64,000 nt of DNA from Anastrepha obliqua (GCF_027943255.1 NC_072893.1:119225784-119289783); one strand, 5' to 3'. Counted from the stretch's first letter, positions 46,940 through 59,305 are shown. Translations and numbers: made by a program. The notes: generated by a model not told the origin, from the letters alone.

Positions 46940-49460
46940 ATGTTTTCCAAGAATTTCCCACAATGGGAAATTTTCTTACTACACGAAATTTTCATTACAA
47001 TGCGTTACATAAGTCATTTTAAGATATTCTTATATTAACAAATAAAAAATCCCCTATTGGGAAATTTTATTAATACACGAAATTTTCATTACAATGCGTT
47101 ATATAAGCAATTTTATGGTATTCTTATTTGAATAAAAAAAAATTTAAAATTTCCCACTAGGGAAATTTCCTTCTAGGAAAAATTCCAGCTAGGGAAATTT
47201 TACGAAAAGTCAATACTTTTTTAACTCAATAATATAGCAACAAGTTTACTAAGAATTGCTAATGCATATCTCGATAAAATTTTGTAAGCGTTTGATTTGT
47301 CAGAAAAGAGGAGGTAAAATTATTTAACGAAATTCCAACCTTCTACTAAAAATTCAAATCGTCATTGTTCAAGTTCATACTTTCCAAAAATGTTCTATAT
47401 TGGGAGATTTTTTAGGACATGAAATTTTTGTTAAAATGCTTTAACTATGTAAGAAATATTAAGATATTTTATTTATAAAAGAAATTTGAAAATATCTTAC
47501 TAGGATTTTTTTTTAATCCATTAGTATAGAAAAAAGTTTTCTAAAAAATGCGAACGCATCTCTCAGGGAAATTTGTTAAGCCTTTTTCCTCAAAAATTCA
47601 GTTAAAAAATATTTTACGAAATTTGAAATGTCTACTAAAAATTATAAAGGGTTTTTCAATTGGCGCGGGTCGATTTTGGCGCCCTGTGGCAGCAAGTTAC
47701 ACGATTGAACAGCACGTTCAAATGATAAAACTTTATTATCAAAATGAGTGTTCATTTACGCAAACGTTGCGCGCATTGCGCCCATTTTTCGGTAGACGTG
47801 GTGGCCCTTCCAATTTCTTATGGCCCATATTGAACCATATGGACCTAGACGACATGTGGTTCCAGCAGGACGGCGCTACGTGCCACAAAGCAAACGCCAT
47901 TTTATTCCATTTCAACATCTACCCGTCCTTATTGAAAAACCCTTTACTTAAAATTCAAAAACGTCACCATGAAAATTCATAACTTTCCAAAAATGTCCTT
48001 TGTGGGAAATTTTTTGGTATTTGAAATTTTTGTTCAAATATGTTAAATGTGTAAGAAATTGTATGCTATTTTTTTTTATAAGAGAAATTTGAAAATATCC
48101 TACTAGGGAAATTTTACGAAAAGGCTATACGTCTTTATCGTGATAATATAGAAAAAAGTTTACTAAAAAATGCTAATGCAACTCTCGAGAAAACTTTTTA
48201 AGAGCTTGATGCGCCAGCTTGAAAAACCAGCTAGAAATCGTTTTGCGAACTTCGAAATTTCGACTAAAAATTCTCCTTATAATTCAAAAGAGGCATCATG
48301 AATTTTTTGTATACTTGATTATTCAAAAAAAAAAGCAAAACGGGACTCAGGTAGAAATAATACTAAGAAATTAGAAATTTCTACTAAAAATCTCCTTAAA
48401 AATGTCGTGGTGAAGTTTTAGGTACTACATTTTTCAAATAAAGAAGATACAAAAAGAATGCCTCACCAGCAAACTAACGTATTTCAAAATTTCTACTAAA
48501 AGTTCTACTTCTTTATCACAAAAGTTTTTAAGCATTTGTTTCTCTGATTCTCCTTAAAAGTGGCATTGTGAAATTTGTTTAGCACTTCGTCTTTCATGCA
48601 ATGAGAATATACAATTTCTGCCAAAAGTTCCCGTTATGGGAAATTTTGTTAATATGTAAAATATTTATTAAAATGTGTTGTGTGAGTAATTTTATGATAG
48701 TTTCACATAAATAAAAGAAATTTCAAAATTTTCCCTCCTGGACATTTTACGAAAATGCAATACTTTCTTAATCTATTAATGTAAAAACCCGTTACCATAA
48801 TGGTGAATTTTGTTAAACCAAACAATTTTCGTCAAAATGCGTCGTAGAGTAATTATATGCTATTTTAACATAAATAAATGAAATTTTACAAATTTCCCTT
48901 TAGGGAAATTTTACCAAAATACGTGCATTTTCAAACTAGTGTTATAGGTTCAACGTAATTCACGTATTTTTTATGCGTTTATGTAACGAAAGTTCATTAT
49001 TAGGTTTTCCTCCAGTGGGAATTTTTTTTATTCATAAAATTGTCTTACAAATCAAAGATTTGTGGAAAAGAATTCTGCATACAATTCAAAAATATTATCC
49101 TGATAGTCTACTGACTTCATGCTTTTCGACAACTATACAAAGAAAAAAAAAGGAAAATTCATTATTTGGTTTTCCCATGGTGGGAATTTTTTTATATTAG
49201 TTCATAAAATTGCCTAACATGCAACATTTTTTAAACTAGTACTATAAAAAAACTTAAAAAAATAATGTCTAAGTGTTCTTACAACGTAAACTGATAACTT
49301 TTAAAAAATTTCCCATAATGGGAAATTTTGTTAAATCGAAAGTTTTCGTTAAATTACGTCATTGCGTCAAATTATATGATTTTATAAATAAATATATAAA
49401 ATTTAAAAAAATTCCCATTAGGGAAATTTTATCAAAATGCAATACTTTTGAGCTCGTACT
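46940..49460. repeat. Diverged array with paired TTTCCC..GGGAAA palindromes
   Basis: The motif TTTCCCATAATGGGAAATTTTGTTAA (and variants) alternates with TTTCCCACTAGGGAAATTTTACGAAAA. Sites near 46955, 47055, 47148, 47395, 47990, 48090, 48630, 48730, 48790, 48894, 49300 and 49412 show it. The two palindromes lie ~100 bp apart, and the pair recurs every ~600-670 bp. AAAATGCGT-like words follow the first palindrome. Copies are old and AT-rich. A small transposon (47647-47944) is inserted in it. The open frames at 48973-49464 are translations of this repeat. Confidence 0.7.
47647..47944 (+). mobile_element. 298-bp deletion derivative of a rosa-like mariner (MITE)
   Basis: A perfect 14-bp terminal inverted repeat, AAGGGTTTTTCAAT, is flanked by TA at 47645-47646 and 47945-47946. 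The inside still encodes two transposase pieces fused by a large deletion: IEQHVQMIKLYYQNECSF with LRALRPFFGR (HTH), then DMWFQQDGATCHKANA (second catalytic Asp block). It is non-autonomous. Its ends differ from the 39.6-kb rosa-like copy, so it belongs to a related but separate family. Confidence 0.88.
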
Positions 49461-51639
49461 ATAGAAACAGTTGAGCGAACATTTTTTTGAAAGTTAATGT
49501 ACCTTGAGGATATTTATTTGTATATTTTTTAAGCATTTGATCCTGCACGAAGAAATAATAAGATTCCAGGGCCAAATTATTGAACGAAATTAAAGATTTA
49601 TGGAAAAAAATTCTGCATAAAATTCAAAAATTATATCGTGAGATTCGCATCTTGATAGACTATCAGACAAGCGATCTGGCATGTATACAAATAAAAAAAA
49701 ATACGTTATGGTTTCGTACCGAACTCGGAAAACTTTACTTTCAAATGTGTTTAGAAATTTAAATACATATTTAATATTGAATGTTTGAATTGAGAAATAT
49801 TATAATAATGAATTAAGAGTGCCATTTGATTTTTCGTTTATTAAACATTTCCAGCCTTCAAATAATTTATATTAATTAAAAAATGTCTTGACGCAAAATT
49901 TTTGAGCGAAAAAACTCGAGTTAGAAACGCAAAATATACGATTTTAATATCGTGTCAAAAATTATATACCCACTTTTTTTCTGCATATGGTAACGGATGG
50001 GAATATTGCGAATTATTCGCACAGAGCTTGAGCTCGAGTGCCTGGAATACGTTCATTTTATGCGACTTGGCCTTAATGATTTCAATTTCACATTCCATTC
50101 ATCTTATTTAGTAGTAGAAAAACTCCTAAATGTAGGCAATAAATCAGTGCTGCATGATGTGACAATTAGTGGGTTATAAAATCTAATTTGCTGCTACGCA
50201 CAGTGCAAGAATTTTCAACAACAAATGCAATATGTAGGAAATATGCGACCGTATAGCGACCACTTTGTTACTAATAAATCTACATGAACGAACGCCTAAA
50301 AGCATTTTACAGCATCACAGTAATTATGCGCACATTTATTACAATCATTTTGCCATTTTGCGAAATAACTCCTTTGCAAAACATTAACTTTTAATTTGCG
50401 TGGAAAGCATAAAATTTGTAAAAGGATATAAAAAAATAGAAAAAAAAAATTTAAAAAAAATTTTAAATTGATTGTAAAAGTACTCATATGAGTAAGTAAA
50501 TCACCTCAAATAATACTTAGAATAGCTTTAAATTAAGTTTTATATTCGGCATTTTTCTTTACTTCTAATTTAAATTCTTCTGCACTCAGCGCTTTAGTCA
50601 CCCTTTCTTTTCACCGCTAAAGCAATTAATGCTGCCTAGAGCCGCTTACTTTACCCCCATCTCGGATTTCATTCTGACATATACACACCGTTTAACCTTT
50701 GGCAATAAACCATTATGCGCCTAAAAATATGCACACGCGTAAATTAATGACACAATTTAAAACCTTAATGCAAAGCCTGACGCACAAGAAGTTGAAAGCA
50801 AGCTGCGTTGAGCTGCTACCTGCTGATTTAGAAAGCTTACATTAAGCAGTTGAGTAAGCGCCAGAAAAAACGTGCGGCAACGATTTTTCTTTCTTATCCA
50901 TTTTTTAACACCCCGTCTACTGGCACTTTGCACCAGCACTTCAGCGCAAAAGTGTATACACGTTCGTATAGTTCTATACATTTTTTTCTTTTCATTTCCT
51001 TTTCTTTTCAATGCTAAGGCTTTGTGGCGGCACCCGTAGTGGTTGCTTCTTAAGCCAGCCAGCCAAGCGTGCACTGATTGATATGTCGCGCCTGATGTGA
51101 ATACGAATGCGAATGTATCGTAAAGCGGTGACGGGGGTAATCAACATATGTGGCTGTGTGTGTGTGTGTATGTACATTCACCTATATCAAGAGTGTATAA
51201 GTAAAAACGAAAGTGGAGCAGAGAGTGAGAGGGCATTGAGTGGCTGACTCTTGGGGCAGAAGTACTTACCTCAATGGTTTAAGAATAAAAAAAACAAAAA
51301 AAAAAAATTTTTGTAAATCCAGCCACTTTAAAATACACGTAGTGTTCCCAACAGGAAACCATTTCTGCTGTGCATTTAAGCTTATTAGGTTTTCGGCATT
51401 AGCACATTTCGGGAGGGCTGAACCAGTGGCGTTGGACCAAAACTGCTGATGAAGAGTTATTCTTTTAGTGAATTGTTTCTTGATTAACAGGAGAGTGCGG
51501 TGGAAGGTGTTAGTTTTTGGATTTTCATCCAGCTTTCGGATACATGTTTGGAAGGAGTATTTCCCTAATTCAGGAGTATTTTCTTGAAGGTGATTGATTA
51601 CATGGATTAAAGCCAGATGGATATAGAGCTAGGATTGAT
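49461..51639. other. Intergenic AT-rich DNA, no gene recognised
   Basis: A/T runs near 50440-50465 and 51285-51310 and a GT microsatellite at 51155-51172. Short frames on both strands lack motifs. Confidence 0.6.
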
Positions 51640-52095
51640 CTCGCAAGGACAAACGGGCAATGAATTCTGATTCAGCAACCTCAAAAGCATGTACATCTTT
51701 TTTTTTGATTTTCAGGGGAATATTCTGTGTTTGCCCTTGAACTGACCTTCAATTTGACCCTGCAAGGATAAGCTGGTAGCGAATTCGGCACCAGCAACCC
51801 CAAAAATGTTAACGTTAATTTTTTGAAATTTTTCCGGTGAATATTCTAGGTTTGCCCTTGAACTGACCTTCAATTTGACCCCGCAGGGACAATTATATAA
51901 CGAATATGGACAGCAGCCCCAAAAATGTAAACGTGGATTTTTTTAAATTTTTCCCATGAATATTTTGTGTTTGACCTTGAACTGACCTTCAATTTGATCC
52001 CGTAGGGACAAATGGATGACGAATTCGGCTCAGCAACTCCAAAAGCATTTTTATCAATTTTTTTTTAATACTCCGGTTCATATTCCGTGTTTTAC
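51640..52095. repeat. ~120-bp tandem repeat, about 3.8 units
   Basis: CCTTGAACTGACCTTCAATT occurs at 51735, 51856 and 51975 (spacings 121 and 119), with a truncated unit on each side. Units also share GGACAA, GAATTCGGC-like and CAGCAAC-CCAAAA segments followed by a T-run. The last partial unit abuts LINE sequence. Confidence 0.88.
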
Positions 52096-52640
52096 TGGAA
52101 ACTACACATTGAAAATCAGGTAAAGAAGTCCAGTAAAGCCTTCTATTCCTGCAAATCTATGTTCGGTAAAAAATAGGGACTGAAGCCACAGGTCATGCTG
52201 TGGATGTGCAACGCAGCGGTTTTGCCAATTTTAATGTATGGATGCCTGGTTTGGTGGGAAGTTCTACGGAAGGGCTATAATATCACTAAGCTGGGAACGG
52301 TGCAAAGGAATGCAGGCATTGGCATCACCGGAGCATGTAAAACTTGTCCCAGTGCTGCCCTGAACGCGCGTTTGCACTTACTTCCCATCGACTTTTCCGT
52401 CATTTCCATCGCAGCTCAAAGTGCAATCAGGTTAAAGGAGATTGGCCTCTTGAAACAATCTCTCAAGGGACATGGTAGCCATTTTTGAACAAAATATGTC
52501 AAAAAATCCCCATTGGGTGCCGACTCGTACAGAGGATCGCTTATATATTCATATCTATTTAAAAATTCCAAAAAAAAATACAGAAATATTTTTTTTTCGT
52601 ATATTAATAGTTCCCATTATTAATGGAACACAATTTCATT
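52096..52640 (+). pseudogene. RNase-H-type LINE, post-palm RT fragment
   Basis: KAFYSCKSMFGKK near 52130, then a 97-codon frame (52195-52488) with CNAAVLPILMYGCLVWWEVL, TKLGTVQRNAGIGITGACKT and SAALNARLHLLPID. This matches the segment just before RNase H in the window's other I/LOA-type LINEs. A stop follows at 52486, and a weak continuation to 52640 carries no clear RNase H. Truncated at both ends. Confidence 0.78.
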
Positions 52641-52799
52641 CATGTAGATGCTTCCGCTGGTGTCGCAGTAGCGCACCCTGTAGATCCAACTTTCGTAATC
52701 AAGATATTGGTGATGATTTCTGGATCCATCTCACTAGTGGTTTAGTCGATATTTTCTTTAAGAGCTTGAATTGCTAATGGATTTTTCGCTAACGATTTT

Positions 52800-53400
52800 T
52801 CCTTTACAGTACCCTACAAATAGAAGTCTGATGGTCTTAAACCGCAGCTTCGAAGTGGTCAACTGACATCGAGAAGACGACTGACAATAGGATTATCGAA
52901 CTTGACTTGCAATGGATCGATAAGATCGATTGTGGTAAGGCCTGTGTGGTCCATGGTTTCAATTTCCGGTCACAAGAAATCGTTTATAATACCTCCGTAG
53001 CGCTCCTCGTTTACCGCAATGGCGTTTCCAGCAGTATTTTCAAAGAAAAGTGGGACAGGGATTTAAAAAAAAGAAATAAATAATCGAGCTCTTAAGGCTA
53101 TTTGTGGCATGCGTCTTGATGTTGTTTCACAAATGGACCAATGGGCTAATGATGTTACCGCGCCAAATTGTCATCCTCTGAGGATGTACTAGCTTCTCGA
53201 CAATCAGGTACGGGTTTTCTGATCTCCAGATGTGGCAGTTTCGCTAAGCTTGAGGTTAAGATACAATGAGCCGAGTGAGCCACTTTTGGTAAGCAGAATG
53301 GGCGCTGTGGGATGAACCAAATGTAATGTTACAGTCCGCCGAGATATGTTAAAAACGCGCTTTTTCAGAAAATGAGATTTTTTGAGCAACATCTTTGTCT
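52800..53400 (-). pseudogene. rosa-like mariner transposase remnant
   Basis: On the minus strand, broken frames read RNCHIWRSENPYLIVEKLVH, PQRMTIWRG, FFENTAGNAIAVNEERYGG, INDFL.PEIETMD, and finally LRSCGLRPSDFYL.GTVKEK, matching the SCD(I/L)TPLDFFLWG block of the rosa-like transposase. The second catalytic block (FQQDGAT) is not seen. Many stops; no terminal repeats found. Distinct from and much older than the 39.6-kb copy. Confidence 0.68.
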
Positions 53401-54099
53401 ATTTCGGGCTCTTCTAAGATCCAAACTCCGAGGCGCAAAAATACGATACTGATTTTCTGCCAAATTTTGCAGTGGGAAAGAGCTGCCATTGTCAAAAGAG
53501 TAGAACAGTGAAAGAAAAAACCATTATATGAACTACTCTGTACACTGGCGTCGAAGAATGCTCGTTTTACCCCCTGAATATCTGAAAATAACTAGCCGTC
53601 TACTCAAAGATAGATATCCACTTGCCGCTACATAAATTGGTGAACGGCGATGCAGCCCCTCGTCAGCCTTTAAGCTTAATACTTTGGAGTGTTCTTACTA
53701 TGGTTTTGTTTTCTCGCTGCCATTAGTGGATGGGTGCATAATTTATTGAAAGCTGCGATCCAGCCCTTTTAAGTAAAAAAAAAAGTAAAAAAAAGTGAAA
53801 GTAAAAGTGAGGGAAGGACATCTTTGTACTTTGTGTGAATAGCAATCGCAGGTACGCAAAGTATAGCGCAAAGAAACGTGGGAACTTCCGCCTAAGAAGG
53901 AAAGCAATAACTATAAATAGTTTGAAAGCCAAACACTTCAATTAGACTCAGCTTTTAGAATATGAAAACTTGAGCCGAGATTTGCAGTTTCGGCCTTTTT
54001 TATTTCCGTGAGAATAAATTGAAAACAAAAAAAGGTGCATCGTTGTAAGCGAGTGTCGTTTCTAGTCGGAACATAGCGCGAAGATGAACGCATTCCAAC
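53401..54099. other. Intergenic DNA, no gene recognised
   Basis: May include the degraded N-terminal half of the neighbouring transposase, which I cannot read. No other feature seen. Confidence 0.5.
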
Positions 54100-55145
54100 T
54101 ATCACGATATTTTGTAATTCCTCGAATATAAGGCCAGTTAGCAATTTGTTGACATTTAGCATGTACCGTTCTTAGCCATGTACTTCTCGGTCGTCCCCTC
54201 CTTCGTGAACCTTGGGGGCCATTTTAGCGATGCCATTATCTTTTTCGCAAAATGTGTCCAATCCAACGCCATTTCTGGCGTCTAATCTCGACATTAACAG
54301 ACGCTTACATTCTTAGTGCTAGTAAATTGCCATTCGTTATAATTCTGGCCCAGAAAATTCGGCAAATTCATTGAAGATATTTCGTAACAAAGGTTTTGCA
54401 TACTCTTCCAGATTCTGTTAGTGACCTTTCATGTTTCACAGCCATACAAGAGGACTGTTTTTTTCACTCGTTTTAAAAATTCTTACTTTGGTACATCTGC
54501 TAATATTTCGTGCAGACCAAATTTTGCTCAATTTATAAAAACTTGCTCTTGATTTGTTTATACGATTGGGTAAGTCACTTTCAGTACCTCGATTCTTGGC
54601 AATTATGCTACTCAGATAGCAAAACTCGCTAATATCTTCTACGACAACAGTCGTATCAGTAGAGTTTACCACCAGGGGCGTGGTATTGTTAGTCTCACAC
54701 AGCATTAAATTAGTTTTTGCACTGTTTACTTTCAGGTCTAAGATTTAAGCATTTGCCATTCATCTTTAAAATTTTGATCGAATATCAGCAAACGTGTGAC
54801 TCATGAAGCATATGTCGTCCGCATGATCTATAAGTAAATCTCGAAGCTTTTGGAACGGCGGACAATTGAATGCCGTCTAAGGCTCTCTAATATAGACTAC
54901 AGCACTGCGATAAATAAAAGAGAGGAAAGAACAAATTCTTGTCTTACATGATTTACTATAGCAAATCTATCGCTATATTTGCCTATGAAACGAGCTCTGT
55001 ATTAAGTATTATTGTAAAGCTGGCATATCATGTCAATAATTCTTCTTGGCACACCAAAATGACGAAGGGCATTGCATATAGCGTATTTTTTAATAGTGTC
55101 GTGTGGTCTTTCGAAGCCTACAAACAGTAAATATAATGGAGGTCT
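54100..55145 (-). pseudogene. RTE-like LINE, RT and C-terminal remains
   Basis: Downward on the minus strand: FVGFERPHDTIKKYAICNAL near 55100 (RT block), RHFGVPRRIIDMICQLYNN, RFIGKYSDRFAIVNHVRQEF near 54980, then a gap. From 54705: EDISEFCYLSSIIAKNRGTE, RINKSRASFYKLSKIWSARN, ISRCTKVRIF and, frameshifted, WLGCET-like and C-terminal remains to about 54100. The block order is that of the RTE-like elements at 31.2 and 60.7 kb. The palm YADD region is not readable. Stops are frequent. Confidence 0.75.
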
Positions 55146-56190
55146 CCATTCTGCGGATCCTATATATTCTTAAAGTAGATCAATTCATATCTACCACTTC
55201 CTACCAACAGGGGAAAAATCCAAACGCAAGCAAAACTCATACACGTACCAAATTCCAGCAGGTCATTTTTGGCGTCAAGTGCCATTGTGAAGCTAACATT
55301 TGTAGATTTAGTACTCGTTACTGCACACAAAGGCATTTGTGAATTCATTGCTTTCTATATGTCATAACAGCCACGTGCACATAAGTGAGTAAGTGTTCAA
55401 AGAACTAAGCATGAACTGTATGCCAGATAAATGTAGAATTAACTGATGGGCAACCAAAGCAATACCAAAGCAGACGGGCAACAACAGGAAAGTGAAAATA
55501 AGCACAGAAGAAGAAAAATCAAGTTTAGTATGCATCCATGTACAAATGATGTATGTATGCATGTATGTAAGCGAGAGAGTATGTCACTGTCACTCAGCTG
55601 CCGCTTGTTGCATAAACCGCCTGGGTAGCAGCTATTGTGGCATGTTGTAGTTGTTTTTACTTCTAGCAAGCGGAAGGAAAAAATCTCAAAGTGGCATGTC
55701 ACATGACAGGTGTCTAGCTGAGTGAGTGCGCTGATGTCAATGTCAACTCTGACTCTATACGCTGTGCTTGCCGCCTTGAAACTCAGCGCCTGCAAGTAGG
55801 CCTGCTTTTTTTGCTTGCTTTGCGTACAGCGCAGCGCAGCGTAGCGTAGCGTAGATTTATGAAGTTGTTATACTGCTATATTTTTCGAACATTAGTGTGT
55901 ATGTGTGTATATGTACATGTGTAATACTATCTTGCAGTCAAATTCACTAGTTGTAAACTACATACCTCACAACTAGTATGAGTCACATATGCAACTAGTC
56001 AGACAACTACCTGCTTTTCATGCAAGCAACTGATATTTGTCACATGGCGATATCGTACGAGATGTGAATTGTAAGATTTTGGTTAGAAACATACTAGTCT
56101 CATACTAGTTCAAAAGGGACAAAAAAAAAAGGACTAGACCAAGTTTGGACTAAAATCATTAATTTCAGATAAAAGGAATAAAAAAAATTA
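55146..56190. other. Intergenic DNA with microsatellite and ACTAGT cluster
   Basis: A (GCAGC/GTAGC)n pentamer run lies at about 55826-55853. Five ACTAGT sites fall within 164 bp (55946-56109). The 118-codon minus frame at 55439-55795 shows no domain. Confidence 0.6.
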
Positions 56191-56482
56191 GATTAAATTT
56201 ATTTATTAAAAAAAATCGTGAATACACAGGTAGCCCACATACTGCCTAGGCTTGACTATTATTTTCAATTTTCAATTTATTTGATTTGTTTTGCACATAG
56301 TAAGACAGAGTCTTGTGGTAGTACATCTTCTTATAATTCTAGAATACGAGGATGGTATACATAGAAATGCTACTTAGATTTAAAACTAGATTAACTATAA
56401 AACTTATAGACTAAAACTTAGAGTAGTAAGTGAGAAGAAGAGAAAGATGGTGGGAATGGGAGAAGGAAAGGGGTATTAAAGG

Positions 56483-59305
56483 TTAGAAGTAGTTAGAAAC
56501 TGCAGTTTTAAAACACCTTGCTTGTTTTATAAGCTTTATTGTAGTTGGTATAGAATTCCATAGTTTAATGGCACTGACAAAGAACATGCGTTCTGATTCC
56601 AAGTAAGTGTAAGTCGGAACAATTAGATTCAATGTTCGGGTGCACTGACATTGTTTAATGTTTTTATACAGGTACAATGGTTTTTGTGTGTGTATTAGTT
56701 TATGCAGGAACAAAACAGAGCGTATTTTGAGATACGAGTCGAGGTTATGATCGAGAATCTGTTTTGAGTAGATAGATATATGGTCATATTTCCGTTTTTC
56801 AAACACGAAACGCGCTGCATTATTTAAAACGATTTGCAATTTTTGTTTCGAATTATTATCAAGCCTGCAATATACTAATTCAGAGTACGAAACATGAGGA
56901 ACAATGAGTGATCTAACAAGTTTTAATTTAGTTTGCCGTGGCAGTAAGTAGGCAGTACAATATAGCTTTCTAAGAATATTATATACCTTGTTTACAACAA
57001 AGTTTACATGGTCAACGCATGATAATCTTGAATTTATTCTGAAACCCAGGTTAGTTACTATGTCATCAAAGTTAATATTTACTTCATTAAGTAATATTGG
57101 CGGCAAAGAGTTAAGGTCATACTTTGAATGAGAAATAGCAATCGCCTTCGTCTTTGACTCATTTAATTTCAAGTTGTTAGATTTGGACCAGTTAGAAATA
57201 CGAGTGAGGTCTTCATTAAGCCTTGCTATCAAATCTTCAATAAGACCTATTGGCCTTGACAGGTAGATCTGGGTGTCATCAGCATAGAGATGAATCGACG
57301 AATTTTGGCAACACTCAACAATATCATTAATGAAAATGCAAAATAAAATTGGACCTAAAATAGAGCCCTGCGGCACACCTGACGTAATTGGTTTTAGACT
57401 TGAGTAGTTACCACCACATTTAACTTGTTGTAGCCGATTCGAAAGGTAACTTTTTATTAGTTGCAGAGAAAATGCTCCAAACTTATAGTGATAGCACAAT
57501 TTTTGCAGTAAAATGTTGTGATCAATAGTATCAAATGCTTTTGAAAAATCGAGTAATACTAGCACTGTTAGGTAGTTTTTATCATAAGCAGAGCGAACAT
57601 CTTCAAAAATTTTAAGCATAGCTGTGGAGCAACTATGCAGACTTCTGAAACCCGACTGGAAATTACTCAGCAGATTATTCTTGTCCAAGTAGTAGGTAAT
57701 TTGTCGCGCCAAAAATTTTTCAAATACTTTCGATAGGGCAGGTAAAATGCTTATTGGTCTGAAGTGCTGAGGAGCGGTAGGGCATTTTGTTTTTGGCACA
57801 GGTATTATATTTGCTATCTTCCAAAGATATGGAAATGTAGATGAGGTGATTGAAAAGTTAATTATGTGCGTAAGTGGTGGTACTACAAATGGTAGAATAA
57901 TTTTAAGAAATTTAAGGCAAATGCCGTCGGTCCCTATAGCATTAGATTTGACAGTTTGTACACACTGTATCAAATCCATCTCTGTTGCAGACACAAATTC
58001 AAACTCACCGTCATCAACATGCACTCGTAGAGGAACTTTTACAGATATGTCGAGTGGAGTCCTGTTAGAAGCTAGAAAGTGAGTATTTAAGATTTCTGGG
58101 TCCAAACTGCACACGGGCTTATTCTCTCCTGAGACACCTAAGGTTTTAAGGTTTTTCCATAGGACTTTCGGAGGTAAACTATCATTGAGCTTCCATTGTA
58201 AATATGCCCTTTTGGCATCTCTAGTGATTGCAGTTACTTTATTTCTTGCTACACGATATTTTTGCCACGAGTGAGTGTTTCTATCAATTTTCCATTTCTT
58301 ATATGCTTTACTACGCTCTCTAATTAAAGACAATATCTCACGCGTAAACCATGGTTTCCTATTTCCGTGGACTTTAATTTTACGCAACGGAACAAACCTA
58401 TCAAATAGATGGCTGACTAAAGCATTGAAATGTTGCAGTTTTTCATCCACTGTTGTGAATAACCGACACATATTCCAATTAAGCTCGGCAGCCTCCTTAT
58501 TTAAGAGATCATGCTGAATAAGTTTAAAGTCTCTAAAAAATATCTCCTTTTCTTGATTGTGTCTGTTGAACTGGATGTTGTAAGATAAGAATATCAACTC
58601 GTGGTCGGAAATTCCAGCCATAGGAAGCTGATCAATATGACTGACGTAATCTCTGTCACTGACGCAAAATACATCCAAAAGACTTGGTTTGCAGTGGGGT
58701 GCAAAGCGAGTAGCATATTCATTGATTAAGGAAATTCCTAATGATTGGAAACTATCTATCAAACTCCTGGAAGAAAAATTATCACAAAGAAGGTCTACAT
58801 TTAAATCACCACACACAATAATATGTTCATAGGATATGTGGAATTCCGCTAATTTATCAAATATCACTGAGAGGTCATTTCTATTGCTAGGGTTGTAAAT
58901 GCATGCAACAAGACATTTGGTATTGTTATCATAAAATTCAACAAAAATGTATTCGACTTCTTGAAAATGATCTGATCTACAGATCTCTTTCCATTTCAAA
59001 TTATTTTTAAAATATAAAGCAATGCCACCTCCTCGAGTTTTCGTAGTCCTATCACATCTAATAATAGTATAGTCGCACAGGGAATACACATTATTATCAA
59101 TATAGTCTTTAAACCATGTCTCTGTAATACATATTAAGTCAATGCTCAAATTATCAAAAACAAAATTTAGATAGTCAATTTTTTCAGCATTCAAACTTCG
59201 CGCATTCAACTGACACACATTAAACCCATTGTAGTGATTAGAAATGAGTTTAAGCAATCCTCTTGCATGTTCTTTGTCTACTTGTTTTGCTATTTCATTA
59301 CACAT
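56483..59305 (-). CDS. LINE ORF2: endonuclease plus reverse transcriptase, open
   Basis: A 940-residue protein starting at ATG 59305, uninterrupted. The N-terminal exonuclease-endonuclease-phosphatase domain (about 28-240) has LNARSL (33-38), TETW (61-64), RGGGIALY (91-98), GDLNVD (166-171) and SDHE (233-236), which cover its metal-binding and catalytic residues. The reverse transcriptase (about 445-740) has LLDFSKAFDTIDH (584-596), GVPQGSILGP (643-652) and YADD (674-677), so the catalytic Asp are present. The C-terminal extension ends SAIKLWNSIPTTIK, typical of CR1/Jockey-type ORF2. There is no RNase H. It would nick target DNA and copy element RNA there. Length is normal for the group. All landmark residues are intact, unlike the other LINEs here. 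Activity is not proven. Confidence 0.93.
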   Translation of the reverse strand: MCNEIAKQVDKEHARGLLKLISNHYNGFNVCQLNARSLNAEKIDYLNFVFDNLSIDLICITETWFKDYIDNNVYSLCDYTIIRCDRTTKTRGGGIALYFKNNLKWKEICRSDHFQEVEYIFVEFYDNNTKCLVACIYNPSNRNDLSVIFDKLAEFHISYEHIIVCGDLNVDLLCDNFSSRSLIDSFQSLGISLINEYATRFAPHCKPSLLDVFCVSDRDYVSHIDQLPMAGISDHELIFLSYNIQFNRHNQEKEIFFRDFKLIQHDLLNKEAAELNWNMCRLFTTVDEKLQHFNALVSHLFDRFVPLRKIKVHGNRKPWFTREILSLIRERSKAYKKWKIDRNTHSWQKYRVARNKVTAITRDAKRAYLQWKLNDSLPPKVLWKNLKTLGVSGENKPVCSLDPEILNTHFLASNRTPLDISVKVPLRVHVDDGEFEFVSATEMDLIQCVQTVKSNAIGTDGICLKFLKIILPFVVPPLTHIINFSITSSTFPYLWKIANIIPVPKTKCPTAPQHFRPISILPALSKVFEKFLARQITYYLDKNNLLSNFQSGFRSLHSCSTAMLKIFEDVRSAYDKNYLTVLVLLDFSKAFDTIDHNILLQKLCYHYKFGAFSLQLIKSYLSNRLQQVKCGGNYSSLKPITSGVPQGSILGPILFCIFINDIVECCQNSSIHLYADDTQIYLSRPIGLIEDLIARLNEDLTRISNWSKSNNLKLNESKTKAIAISHSKYDLNSLPPILLNEVNINFDDIVTNLGFRINSRLSCVDHVNFVVNKVYNILRKLYCTAYLLPRQTKLKLVRSLIVPHVSYSELVYCRLDNNSKQKLQIVLNNAARFVFEKRKYDHISIYSKQILDHNLDSYLKIRSVLFLHKLIHTQKPLYLYKNIKQCQCTRTLNLIVPTYTYLESERMFFVSAIKLWNSIPTTIKLIKQARCFKTAVSNYF

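Noticed and set aside
48973..49464. Small genes
   Set aside because: Frames coincide with the palindrome-bearing array and share its repeated sequence.
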